Part shown: positions 54,126 to 64,000 of the stretch, one piece after another
How positions within the stretch are numbered: position 1 is the first letter of the stretch
How the letters are laid out: each line of letters opens with the position of its first letter
NCBI GenBank assembly: GCA_026225945.1
Contig: JAMJFZ010000699.1
Span: forward strand, 819,001-883,000
Length of the DNA: 64,000 nucleotides
Reading direction: 5' to 3'
Source: Cricetomys ansorgei
Lineage: Eukaryota; Chordata; Mammalia; Rodentia; Nesomyidae
The notes under the pieces: generated by a model
Told to the model about the DNA's origin: nothing
The model's input: the letters and a program-made list of their open reading frames with translations, nothing else
Database searches by the model: none
Program-made: the position numbers and the translations under genes

Positions 54126-55610
54126 AGAACCCTCTGTTCCAGAGCTTTCCACATTCCACACTTCTTATGCTTACATCTCTGCTATGATTTACTCACAATT
54201 TTTCTTTAGTTTGACTCACTGGTTTTTCTTACATTTAATTTAAAAGGAAACTTTCTATCATTCTTCAAATGGAATACTGATATCTCTTGTGGTACAAATG
54301 AATACCATGAAACCTAAATCATCATATTTAGTCTAAAAGTGCTTCTGGTGTCTGGCTGGCTGGGGCCTTAGCCATTCTCTTTGATAAAATGGACATGATA
54401 AAAACTTAGAGGCTTACAGACAAGTAGCACTGGACCAAGATAAGAGTCCTTTCTGTCTTCGGGATGCTGAAGAGCAGCTGGCCTGAGAACCATACCTACA
54501 TTTGGTGTTTGGTTGACCATTAACACCACACCTCTCTGTCACCTAAGGCCCATCTCCAGCATGCAAACCTGCCTTTGAAAATTTCTTCTTGTACTTAACC
54601 TCTTATTGCTAGTCTGTTGGTTCTGAAATCCATTCGGGATCATGCCAACACCCAGTGCCATCTGCCTGTAGCTCCTCCTTGGCACAGGCAAATCCTGTGG
54701 TGGGACATCTCTCAGAACTGTTAGTGGAAGGGTGTGCCCATTGCTGTTCTTTGGACATGGAAGGAAGCCCCTGAAGGTACAGCAGGGAAAATGGCCATGT
54801 ATCTTCACTTGAGGTGGGCTATAGAGTACCTTTTACTCAGGAAATCCTTTTTTTCTAGCTGTAGCTAGCAGAGCCTCTATCTAAATGTGGTGGCTTGTTA
54901 GATGAATTTGCTGTATTTTCTAAAATAAATTAACGTGTTTGAGGTTAGATATTTGACTTTTTCAAAACTAGTGTTATTTCTGTTTCTTAAGTGCACTGTA
55001 TCTGAATGTCCCTTCAAGAATACCAGACACTGTCATAGCAAACAGCTGGAAATAGGACATAAACTGATGGGAAAAGCAAATGGCTCTTTAAAACACTTTT
55101 AGTCAAAAGCATATTCTCCTCAATCTGCTATGAAGAATAAAAATAAAACAAAGCAGCCACCTGCAGTAAACAAACAACTCAAGTCTGAAATACCAGGGGC
55201 CATGATTGCATTTCTCACACAGATCACAAACCACCTAATTTATATCTTTATTTCTAAAGTCTTACCCCCCCAACCCCAACCTTACAAATTAGATTTCAAT
55301 TTGAATTAAAACTCACTCAAAACACATGCATTCAATCATAGCAAAGCCCCAGCAAATTAGCTTAGTCTGTTTGAATAATATTGGCCCCAGCTAGAAAGCA
55401 TCTACCCAACATCCACTGTCCACAGAGCCAGTGTCAGTGAACTGACTAACAAGTTCACAGACTTCCTAGTGGGACATCTAATCTGCTCAAAGAGTAACCA
55501 GACTGTGATAGAGTCTGTGTTTATGTGTTGAGAACAAATTGCAGAAGAGGATCCTGAGTTGAGAGGCCACAATCTTACATTTCCGATGAGCAAGGAAAAT
55601 GCAGTGTGTG
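54126..55610. other. Repeat-poor DNA
   Basis: No repeat family recognised. AT-rich unique-looking DNA at 54880-55400 could include conserved non-coding sequence, but nothing specific is supported. Confidence 0.4.
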
Positions 55611-55631
55611 CTCGCACACACACACACACAC

Positions 55632-55945
55632 AATGGAGCTTTATTTGGCCAGATAGAACAAAATTATGTCACTTACATTAAAATGGTTGGAACTGGAAAC
55701 CATCACACTAGGAAAACTAAGCCAGACTCAGAATGACAAGTATTCCATGCTCTCTTATATGCAGAATATATTATACAAGCCATGAAAATATAAGTAACTG
55801 GATGAAGGAGGGGGCCAGTGGGAGGGAGTCCAAGAGAGAATATTGGGGGGGGTGAATATGAGCACAATTAATGACATATGCCTGAAAATATCATAAAATG
55901 AAAAATACTATTTTGTACAAAGAATATATGCTAATTAAAAGAAGA
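55632..55945 (+). mobile_element. Rodent L1 3' UTR, sense
   Basis: After a short (AC) run come agctttatttggccagatag, gttggaactggaaaccatca, ctaagccagactcagaatga, caagtattccatgctctctt and a G-rich tract at 55806-55852, then A-rich sequence. This is an old L1 3' end. Confidence 0.7.
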
Positions 55946-55977
55946 CGGCAGTGGGCTGTACCTGAAGGAAGCCGAGC

Positions 55978-56338
55978 TGTGGTGGTTAGAATGAGAATCA
56001 CCTTCACAGAAGCACTTGTTTGAATACTTGGAATCCAGATGGTCGTTGCTTGAGGAGGACTAAGAGGCATGACCTTGCTAGAGGAAGTATATCATATGTG
56101 GTAGGCTTTGAGGTTTCAAAAAACTTGTGCCATTTTGAGTTCTTGCTCTTGCCTCCTGCTTGTGGATCAAGATATGGATACTCAGCTGCTGCTCCAGCCA
56201 CTTACCTCTGTGACCTCACTCTCCCTTCTGAAACTCCAGCCAGACCTCTGGAACCATAGGCCCAATTAAAGTCTTTTTTTCCTACAAACTGCCTTGGTCA
56301 TGGTGTTTTATCACAGCAATAGAAAAGTAGCTATGACA
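55978..56338 (+). mobile_element. MT-type MaLR solo LTR
   Basis: Starts tgtggtggttagaatgagaa, with ggaggactaagaggcatgac, ctagaggaagtatatcat, ggtaggctttgaggtttcaa, gcccaattaaagtc and tggtcatggtgttttatcac, and ends ctatgaca. The full layout of a rodent MT/MTD LTR with TG...CA ends. Confidence 0.85.
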
Positions 56339-56424
56339 CTGGCCTTTGGTCAATATTAAGCTTAACTAGAAATTTGGAGAATGAACACATTTCCCCCAGC
56401 TTTGTGCTTTATAACCTGTAAAGC

Positions 56425-56566
56425 AGCAGTTCTCAACTTGTGGGTTGTGAGCCGTTTGGGAGTCCAAAGCCCCTTCCACAGAGGCTAAGACATCTGTGTA
56501 TTAGCTATTTACATTATGATTCATAACAGTAGCAAACCAGTTATGAAGTAGCAATGAAAAAAATTA
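56425..56566 (+). mobile_element. URR1 hAT-Charlie MITE fragment
   Basis: cagcagttctcaacttgtgg, aagccccttccacagaggct, tattagctatttacattatg, attcataacagtagcaaacc and tatgaagtagcaatgaaaa match the 5' half of URR1, a non-autonomous rodent hAT element. The rest is missing beyond the B1 that abuts it. Confidence 0.85.
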
Positions 56567-56710
56567 TTTTTTCCAGACAGGGTTTCTCTGTTGTAACTCT
56601 GGCTGTCCTGGAACTCACTCTGTAGACCAGACTAGCCTCAAACTCACAGAGATCCGCCTGCCTCTGCCTCTGGAGTGCTGGGATCAAAGGTGTGCACCAG
56701 CACCACTGGC
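56567..56710 (-). mobile_element. B1 SINE, full length
   Basis: gggtttctctgttgtaactc, ctcactctgtagaccagact, gagatccgcctgcctctgcc, gagtgctgggatcaaaggtg. Minus strand. It carries the ttgtaactctg variant. Confidence 0.93.
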
Positions 56711-57889
56711 TCATCTGCCTTTTCTTTAAATGGCTCCCTGGTGAGTGAGATCTGGCAGCCAAGGAACACATCAACTACAGGGTTGGAACTGTCATATGCT
56801 AAGACACATTAAAACTGGCACCTTTCCAGAGATAACTCCTGGCTAGCTATCCAGAGCCATTTCTTTGGCACTGAAAGTCTATCTGTTGGTTTGGTTTTGC
56901 AGTGTCATGTAGGGTGTAGAGGCCATGCTCGCCTTATGTGATATCATACTAAATGGCCACAACAGGAGGGAAGTGAAGACAACAGAGCCAATTCAGTCAC
57001 ATCCCCAAGAGAACAAGGACAGTTTTTGAATTAGCTTCTTCCACAGGGCAAGGTGACAAAACCCAGAGAACCATTAGAGTGAGGGCTCAGCTGTTCCTGA
57101 GGGCTGCTTAGCTTCTCAATTTAGACCACACTCCTGCATTGTTGTGGGTTAGGAGGGAAAGCCATCATCTCGACGGCTGTGCAGTACGTTTGGGAGAAGC
57201 ATTTTCAATTGATTTTCAAATTCGTTTGCAGTAAACAAGAAGCACATTTCCATGTTGCTGCTTCTGTGGTTTGAGTCCTATTACATGGGCATAATGATCT
57301 AGCAACACTGTAAACTTACATCACAGAAGTAAGTGATTTTCTCCAAGGAAGCAGGGCTAGGCAGCTAGGAGAGAATGTTTCCGGGTATTCTGTATCATTA
57401 GGAAGAAATGGACAGCTGCCTCTGCTCTGTGAGAAGAGTCCAGATATTAGGTGAGTCTCAGAGAGGGAGCAGCAGACTCTGCTAAGAACTTTCCTCAGTT
57501 GTTTCTTGGTGGATAGATCCTGCATCAAGTATTCCAATCAGACCAAATTCATCAACCGATTAAAGAGCGCAAAAGCTGTTCAGAGAGTTCCTTCAAATTC
57601 GGGTAAAGCCTTTCTTGTGCTGCTCTTTCTGAATTCTTTCCCTTTGTATTTTCCAGAGCCACTTCCTTGTCCCCTTTCTTAAAGTCTGTGGTTTCCCTCT
57701 AGTCACTTTCCAAACCTATTTTTGGTCCTTGAGGGCAAAAACATTGTCCCTTTTTTCTGAAGTAGCCACTAAAAATGTCCCGAGAGTCCTTGAGAACAAG
57801 ATAAGCTTCATATATCTGAGATAGAAATGAGTTCATCTAGACTGAGGCTCAGAAAACTAACATTTTTGGGCAGAATTATCTTCTGCGTC
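56711..57889. other. Repeat-poor DNA
   Basis: No repeat recognised and no supported exon in about 1.2 kb. Confidence 0.45.
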
Positions 57890-58208
57890 ATTTATTCAGG
57901 AAGAATATGTTGCAATCCTAACTCCCCAGCCTTCAGAATGTGATTGCTTATGGAGCTAGGGTCTTTATCTGAGGTACTCAAATTAAAATGAGGCCATGAT
58001 AGTGGGCCTCACTCTGCTGGGACTGGTGTCTTGACAAAGGGATAAACTGGACACAGACACATGGAGAAAGAAGGCAATGAGAAGAAACAGGGCATAGATG
58101 GCTATCTACATGCTGAGAGTTGTGTCACAGAGAACAGAACAAAACACTTCAGATGTATAAGCTACCTAGTCCACAGAACTTTATTATAACAACGGTAGCA
58201 AATTAATA
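57890..58208 (+). mobile_element. MLT1 LTR
   Basis: ccttcagaatgtgattgctt, gctagggtctttatctgagg, attaaaatgaggccatgata, gggactggtgtcttgacaaa, ctggacacagacacatggag, aagctacctagtccacagaa and ttattataacaacggtagca follow MLT1 in order. Plus strand, solo. Confidence 0.85.
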
Positions 58209-59159
58209 TAGCTGATTTGCCTATGACATACATATGAAGGATATTAAACACTCAAAGAAATTTTCTGGAACAAGTGTCAACATGTCTCTCAAGTACAGGA
58301 CAATCTTAGTCTCTTCTCACTTCTGAGATCATTTGTTGCTTCTTTTTTCAGAAGAAAAATAAACAAAAAAGGGAAGTATCTTCATTGAGACATGTAGCAA
58401 ACTAGACCGAAAAGCAAGCAAAGCAAGGAATGAGATTAGAGACCCCATGTCAGGGCTGAGCTTGTAATAGCATTCCTAGTGAGGTCCCCACTATTTCTGA
58501 GGGATAGACTCTGGATTAGAAACAACTTGAAGAGACTTGGCACTTAGAGCTGGTGAGGTGCCTGACAAAGTTACCTTTCTCAGAGAGCAGCTGTGGCTTT
58601 GTGGTCTTAGCGTGCCTCTCAGCCATCCCTAGAAAGCTTTCATGATGGAGGCATCTAGCGTGGCATAGGGCCAGCTAGGAACCCATTGGAAAGGAACTTG
58701 GTTTCACAGTGCATCCTGCACAGCTTTCAAGTCTGGGAGGTCACGATGTGTAAATAAACCAGGTCAGGACTCTGGGCAGCCGATTCAAATGAGACAATAG
58801 CCTAGGATAAATCTTCTCCCCTCCCAGAAATGGAGTCTGTCTACACAAAGGTAGCAGAAGCTTTATCCTGATGGGCTTCAAAGACCTGGATGAAAACACA
58901 GTCACTTTAGCTTAAGTGAGCATTATCAACAAAAAAAATTAAGCAGTGACCTTTGTTTTACAACCTGTTCACACCCAACTTCTGTCACGCAGTCTCTCAG
59001 AAGGCTTGAGGGTGGAACTGTCCATGTGACAATATGTTACTCAGATGTGTGCTTAGCCATTAACTTAGACATTTCTCTAAAACCCTACGAGAAAAAAAAG
59101 GAAAGAAAGAAAGAATGAGAATGTGGACCTGAGGTTTGAACAACAAAAAAAGCTTGATC
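58209..59159. other. Repeat-poor DNA
   Basis: No repeat family or exon supported. Confidence 0.45.
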
Positions 59160-59218
59160 AAACTAATCACACACACATACACACACATACACACTCATGC
59201 ACATGCATGCACACACAA
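59160..59218. repeat. (CA)n-rich interrupted microsatellite
   Basis: Short CA runs broken by ta and tg steps. Confidence 0.9.
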
Positions 59219-59870
59219 CCAACCCTGTGTCTGCTTCAAAGACAGCTGTAGGAAAAATGTTTGGATTGGAAAACAAAATGTTTTTTCAGACTACAAAAAG
59301 AAAAAGACTGAGAGTTGGGGGTTCAAATGGATTTGTTTACTACACTTCTGAGGGTGACACAATGGCTCAGGAATGGCTGAACAGCTTGTCTTTTTGGATC
59401 TCCTTGAAGGGAGAAGTGGCCCATCATTTCTAGTTCATTTCCTGGGCAACAAACAACCAGGCTAAGTACGCGTAGCCTGGATCATTCTCAGTAGTTTTCA
59501 GTCAGTATAGAAGCCCATGATACAAACTCCAAAGTGGCATCAAGTGTAGAAACAAGACCATATGGCCAGTGATCCCTTGAGAGGATGCTAGACCAGTCAA
59601 ACAGTCCCCCGATTCTTCCAGACTCACTTGGTGGCAGAAGCAGAACATTACACATTAAGACAACAAACAGAAATCAAACCCATAGCCAGACATTTTTATG
59701 CTGGGCCTGTGAAGGTGGGGGAAGAAGCTACTATATCCATCTCTCCTAGAGAATGAAGCATTTTGGCAGAGGATGGTGGATTGAAGTGTTGGAAAAGTGG
59801 TGGCTTTGAGTCCATAGGGACCAGAGCTTCAAGTACAAGATTGTCTGTGTGCAAGAACATGTGTGCCGTT
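59219..59870. other. No recognised feature
   Basis: Unique-looking DNA. The open frame at 59763-60113 runs into the TG-rich array and is not supported as a gene. Confidence 0.4.
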
Positions 59871-60105
59871 ATGTACCTGTGTGCAACTATGTGCATGTGT
59901 GTGTGTATATATGTGAAAGTGTATGTCTATGGGTATATGTGTATACATGAGCATGTGGGAGGAGGCATGCTTGTGCATGTATGTCAGTGGGTGGGCATGT
60001 ATGCCTGTGTACTTTTGCTTGTTGGTACTAATATATATATGTGTATGTATGTGTGTGTATACACATATATATGTCTGTCTGTATGTGTGTATATATATAC
60101 ATTCT
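59871..60105. repeat. TG/TA-rich low-complexity array
   Basis: A diffuse TG-, TATG- and ATAT-rich stretch with unique interruptions, the source of several spurious open frames on both strands. Confidence 0.85.
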
Positions 60106-62749
60106 ATCAATGAAGGCTTCTCCAAAGGTTGTGCTTTCCATTGATGCCTAATCCCCCATGAAAGCCCTTTCTATCTGAGCTGACTCTGTACCACTGGACC
60201 AAGAGAATTAGGGAAGTGAGCTTCTCAGAGGAAGTCAGATAATAGGCTGCTGTGTTGGCAGGAGAGAAACAAGATTTGAAAGAGGAGTCGGGGGGTGACC
60301 ATGGAGGGAAGCCATTTCTCCCGTCAAGGGACTATAGTGAAATAATGAAATGTCCAGTTCAGCATGTGATCAATCATAGACATTTACAACAGCACAAGAA
60401 AATCTGGCTGTGTGCACTGGTGGAAGCTGAATTTATAGAAATGTAATATAAAAGAAAAAATTAAAAATTCACTAGCCCAGGGATTGTTAGGCCAGGTGGA
60501 CCAGGAAGGGAGAAGGCAATGCTTGTTTAGGAGGTGCTATTGCTATACTCTGGTTTCACAGATAGGAGACAGAGAAGGCAGAAACTTTGAACACCACCCC
60601 TCCACACTGCAGCCTCTGGATATTGTCTGTAGAATGAGAACTAGAATGCTGAACTGACCTCTATCCAGGGACCTTTCCTCTAGTCCTGCTGCTTCAGGGT
60701 GATCTCACATACTTAGCCATCAAAACCACAATGAAAAGTAGAGGAACAATTCTGAAAGAACTGAGAAAAATGTCCAGCTCTGCTTTTGGCCAGTTGTGAT
60801 TAGATTGTGTCCCCTCCACAGAGAGGAAGATAATCATCATAATCCCAGTGCCTGATCAGGGTGCATATGACAGGAATAACTCAGCTGGGCCAGCTCTGTA
60901 AATGATCGTGGCCAAGAGAAGTACCTGTTCTGATCAACGTGGAGGGAGGAGGAGGTGTGCCTTGACTGACTAATCCATGAGAACTACATGAGGGAGGACC
61001 CTTCTGAATAGAGGAAAGCAATGGAAGGTTCCAGACAAAGAAGTAGCTCAGTCAGACAAAGGTTGGAGAATCCAGCAGAAGGCTAGAGCTAGAAAAGACA
61101 TAAAGAGGTCTAGCCATGGTGGTGGGGCTGGCTGCAGGTATTATAGGAAGAATCCAGAGCCAGCCATGCACAAAGTCAAGTGCCACTTAGAAGAAAGCAC
61201 TGATCATGTTGTTTTTATAGCTGTCTTTTCTAGCTGTTTACATACAACAGTCTCCTCTCCTTCAGTGAGTGGATGTCAAAAATACCTCAAACTATTGTGC
61301 TAAGAAAGTCGCTTTGACAGGTCTAATTTACTAAGGCTGAGTCATTCGAGAGCGTAAATACATCTTTCTTGTCAAAGCTGATATTGAAAATGGAGAAAAT
61401 GGATTGCAGAGTTATGCATACTAATAATTTGAGAGGTATTTTTGTGCTGTTTTGAAAATCTGAGCACTATTCACACTCAGTAGCCCTCTAAGTCCACATA
61501 TGCATTCCCAGCAGAATATGTCATTTGGATGCTTAGAAATGTGGGCGGCTCCATAAGTGCTAACATTCTGGATCCCAGCCATGACATCCCTGCTTAAATT
61601 TGTTTCACAGTCTCTATTAGTGTACATGAGAAATATGGGGGGATCCAAAAGAGAATATGGACTCCTTAGATAGAATACAGCATTCCAATTCCTGAGTATG
61701 TTTGCAAATTTGGTATATTTTTAATAATCCTATTGGCATAGGAAGGCAGATGGAAACAGCAGAAGAAAATCTCAATATTGACGTGGTCTTTTGATACATT
61801 TAAGAGCCACTGCTCTGTCACCTTCTACTTCTTTCACAATTGCATCTGTGTCCTCTTTCCAGTATTTCTAGTACATCCTGGCACCACGGGCGGCACGATT
61901 GGCTTCCCCATTGTGTTGAAAGGCCATCTTTCATTCTGTGAGTGGCCTTGGGTTCCAGGAACTTATGGTGGGTCTGAGCCATGCTACTTTCCCCATTTCA
62001 AGCTGGTTTTAGTGCCATTCCCAGTCTCTATGTATACCTTCCTACCACCTGGTCACTTGTACTCACCCCAAAGGAAGACTTAGGGTTCAGTTTGGGGTTA
62101 AAATTTAGGGAAGTCGATAATTCATAATCATACTTCACCTCTTCTGTGACCTCTGGCTGAGAGGAAACTCCTCTTATACCTGAGGCAACATTTGTCTAAG
62201 ATAAGCAAAGATTACTGATTTTCTATGTGAAACTCACAAAATGGAAACTTGGAACCCGCTGTACAACCTACAGGCAGCTCAACATGTTAGAGAGTATCTC
62301 TTGCAGGCAGATGGGTCTGTGTCTCTTTCAGGCAACTGTGCTGGTTTCTGCCTTTTCTAGACAGGCCAGCTTGTCTGAGAGTATTTCTCTGCAGTCCTTT
62401 CTGCCTATATATGCTTGAACAAGGAGGGGCCTAGTGAATCTGGTCCATTTCAGGGATTTCCTGAAGCCATTGAGTTGTTTACTTCCTAAGTTTAATGAGC
62501 ATCCCTGCAGGATAGAAGGTTTCACCACCCCTTAAAACATCCAGTATCTTAAACAAACCTCCCTCCAAGATGGAAACCTATTTCAGTGGAAATTGCTATA
62601 CAACACTGGGGAAGTCTTGCAAGGGAGAGGTCTTAGGAGGGCAGCCATCCAAGATACTATAGCTGGATCTGTCCTTGAGAGCTACATGTCTTTGTTCTGG
62701 ACAAGAGATGCACAGGCTTCTAAGAAAGCACTGTAGAAGGATGGGAATA
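60106..62749. other. Repeat-poor DNA
   Basis: About 2.6 kb without a recognised rodent repeat. The part at 60790-61030 may be a very diverged LTR, but I cannot support it. An AP-1-like tgagtca occurs near 61340 in AT-rich unique DNA. No exon supported. Confidence 0.4.
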
Positions 62750-63740
62750 GGAAGAGAAGGGATTAGTTTGGGGAAGGGGTAGAAGGAAAGAATATATGAA
62801 GAGATGACCAGAATTGTGGGGGTGGTGGTGGTTGGGAGACCTAGGGCAGTGGAAACTCACTGGAATCTATGATGGAGACCCTGGGGAGAACCTCTAGCAA
62901 TGGGAGATGGGGAACCTGAACAGGCCACTATCTCCTGTAACCAGGCGGAGCTTCCAGTGGTGGGACTGGGACACCATCCCAGCCACAAAACTTTTAACCT
63001 ATAACCCGTCTGCCTGCAGGATCTGCAGGGGCAATGGAAAGGCAGAACTCCACTTCAAGGGAGGGAGCTCATGCCTGATACTGCAGGACTAGCCAAGAAC
63101 CAGAGACTAGGTAGCCCAGAGGCAATTCCTTATGATATCCTGCCTAGGTAGGAGCCTAACCCAATCATCATTAGAGAGGCTTCCTCTGGCAGATGATGGG
63201 AGCAGATACAGAGGTCCAGGGCCAAACATCAAGTAGAGCTTTTAGAACCCCAGGGAAGAGGAGGACAAGAGATTGCAGGGACCAGAAGGGTGGAAGATAT
63301 GAGGAAAATAAGCCCCATGGAGTCAACTGTTCAGTACTCTTGGGGGCTCACGGAGCTTGAAGTGGCAGACTTGGAACCTGCAGGGTGCAATAGATGTGTC
63401 TTGTGGTGGTCTGGCTTGCTATTCTTGTAGAACTCCTACAGACTGGAGTATGTGAACGGGTCTCTGACCCGTTTGCCTACCTTTGGGGACTTCTTCCTCC
63501 TGTTGGGTTGCCTGGTCCACTTTTGATGCAGGGATTATTGCCTGGCCTTGTTCTACTTTGTCATGCCCTGTTTGAGCAGTAACCCTGGGAGGACTGCTCT
63601 TACCTGAGGAGAGGCAGGTGTGTGTGTAGATCTAGAAGAGAGTGGAGATGGAGGAAGCTGGGAGGAGTGGAGGGAGGGGAAGGAGGATCGCGATGTATTA
63701 TATGAGAGAAGAAAAATAAATAAAAATTTTTAAAAAGGAA
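62750..63740 (+). mobile_element. Rodent L1 3' region, intact order
   Basis: cagtggaaactcactggaat, ggtgggactgggacaccatc, caggatctgcaggggcaatg, catgcctgatactgcaggac, atcatcattagagaggcttc, gccccatggagtcaactgtt, gtctggcttgctattcttgt, gctgggaggagtggagggag and an aataaataaaaa tail. This is the longest and best-ordered copy of this L1 family in the window and serves as reference for the other two. Confidence 0.85.
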
Positions 63741-63791
63741 AAGAAAAAGAAAAAAGGAAAAGAAAGAAGAAAGGAAGAAAGAAAGAAAATG
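63731..63791. repeat. A- and AAAG-rich tail
   Basis: Purine-only stretch of aaaag and ggaa units, the expanded tail of the L1 element. Confidence 0.95.
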
Positions 63792-64000
63792 AAGCATTGT
63801 AGGCTCTTTGTGGTGAATGACCAGTGCTGACTTAAGAGGAGGTGTGTGAAAGGCTCTCTTGGACATGTCTACCACCTGTTGCACCTACCATCCATTAGTC
63901 ATTGCTGAACTCTTGGCTTATCTGTTGCTACTTGCCAGATTCTCCAAGGTCCAAGGCTGCTTTGAGGAAGAATGTAGTCTGATGAGAGTCCATGACTGAA

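Noticed and set aside
60790..61030. Diverged MLT1-like LTR
   Set aside because: A few phrases (gattagattgtgtcccctcc) resemble MLT1, but the order of later landmarks fails, so it is not annotated.
1..64000. CRISPR array, bacterial operon, riboswitch or prophage features
   Set aside because: The repeat content is mammalian throughout. The tandem repeats are simple microsatellites and none has spacer-repeat architecture.

Overview
This window looks like ordinary non-coding nuclear DNA from a muroid rodent. The evidence is the mix of interspersed repeats: B1 (7SL-derived), B2/B3-type, B4 and ID-type SINEs, rodent L1 3' ends with G-rich tracts and A-rich tails, MT/ORR1-like MaLR LTRs and a URR1 hAT fragment. 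These lie over an older mammalian layer of MIR, L1M, MLT1 and MLT2. Three B1 copies share a variant (ttgtaactctg) that I do not associate with the usual mouse or rat B1. I therefore suggest a muroid other than mouse or rat, without naming the species. All family names were assigned from memory of consensus sequences and no database search was run.

I found no protein-coding exon, tRNA, rRNA or other functional RNA gene that I can support. Nearly all the longer open reading frames are microsatellite translations, antisense readings of SINE, LTR or L1 sequence, or chance frames in unique DNA.

Layout. 1-5.3 kb: L1 fragments, MaLR LTRs and SINEs with (TG)n tails. 5.3-10.6 kb: mostly unique DNA, with one 34-bp tandem duplication. 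10.6-12.8 kb: an L1M 3' end and a long TG-rich array. 13.2-14.1 kb: a decayed hAT (Charlie-type) transposase relic on the minus strand, split by a SINE. 14.8-22.7 kb: SINEs, two rodent L1 3' ends, and an MLT2-type LTR split by a MaLR LTR. 22.7-34.2 kb: a nested mosaic in which ancient antisense L1M sequence is interrupted by LTRs, SINEs, an 894-bp LTR-like insertion and a rodent L1 with a 5' inversion. 34.5-43 kb: L1 3' ends, LTRs, B1, B4 and MIR. 43-51 kb: largely repeat-poor DNA with MIR and old LINE scraps. It includes a candidate regulatory element with a perfect HNF1 palindrome and an almost perfect RFX X-box 76 bp apart. 51-58.2 kb: L1M, B3, MIR, MT, URR1, B1 and MLT1. 58.2-62.7 kb: unique DNA. 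62.75-63.8 kb: another rodent L1 3' end.

There is no operon or pathway to describe. The region is best read as intergenic or intronic DNA whose notable features are transposon history and a few candidate cis-regulatory elements.
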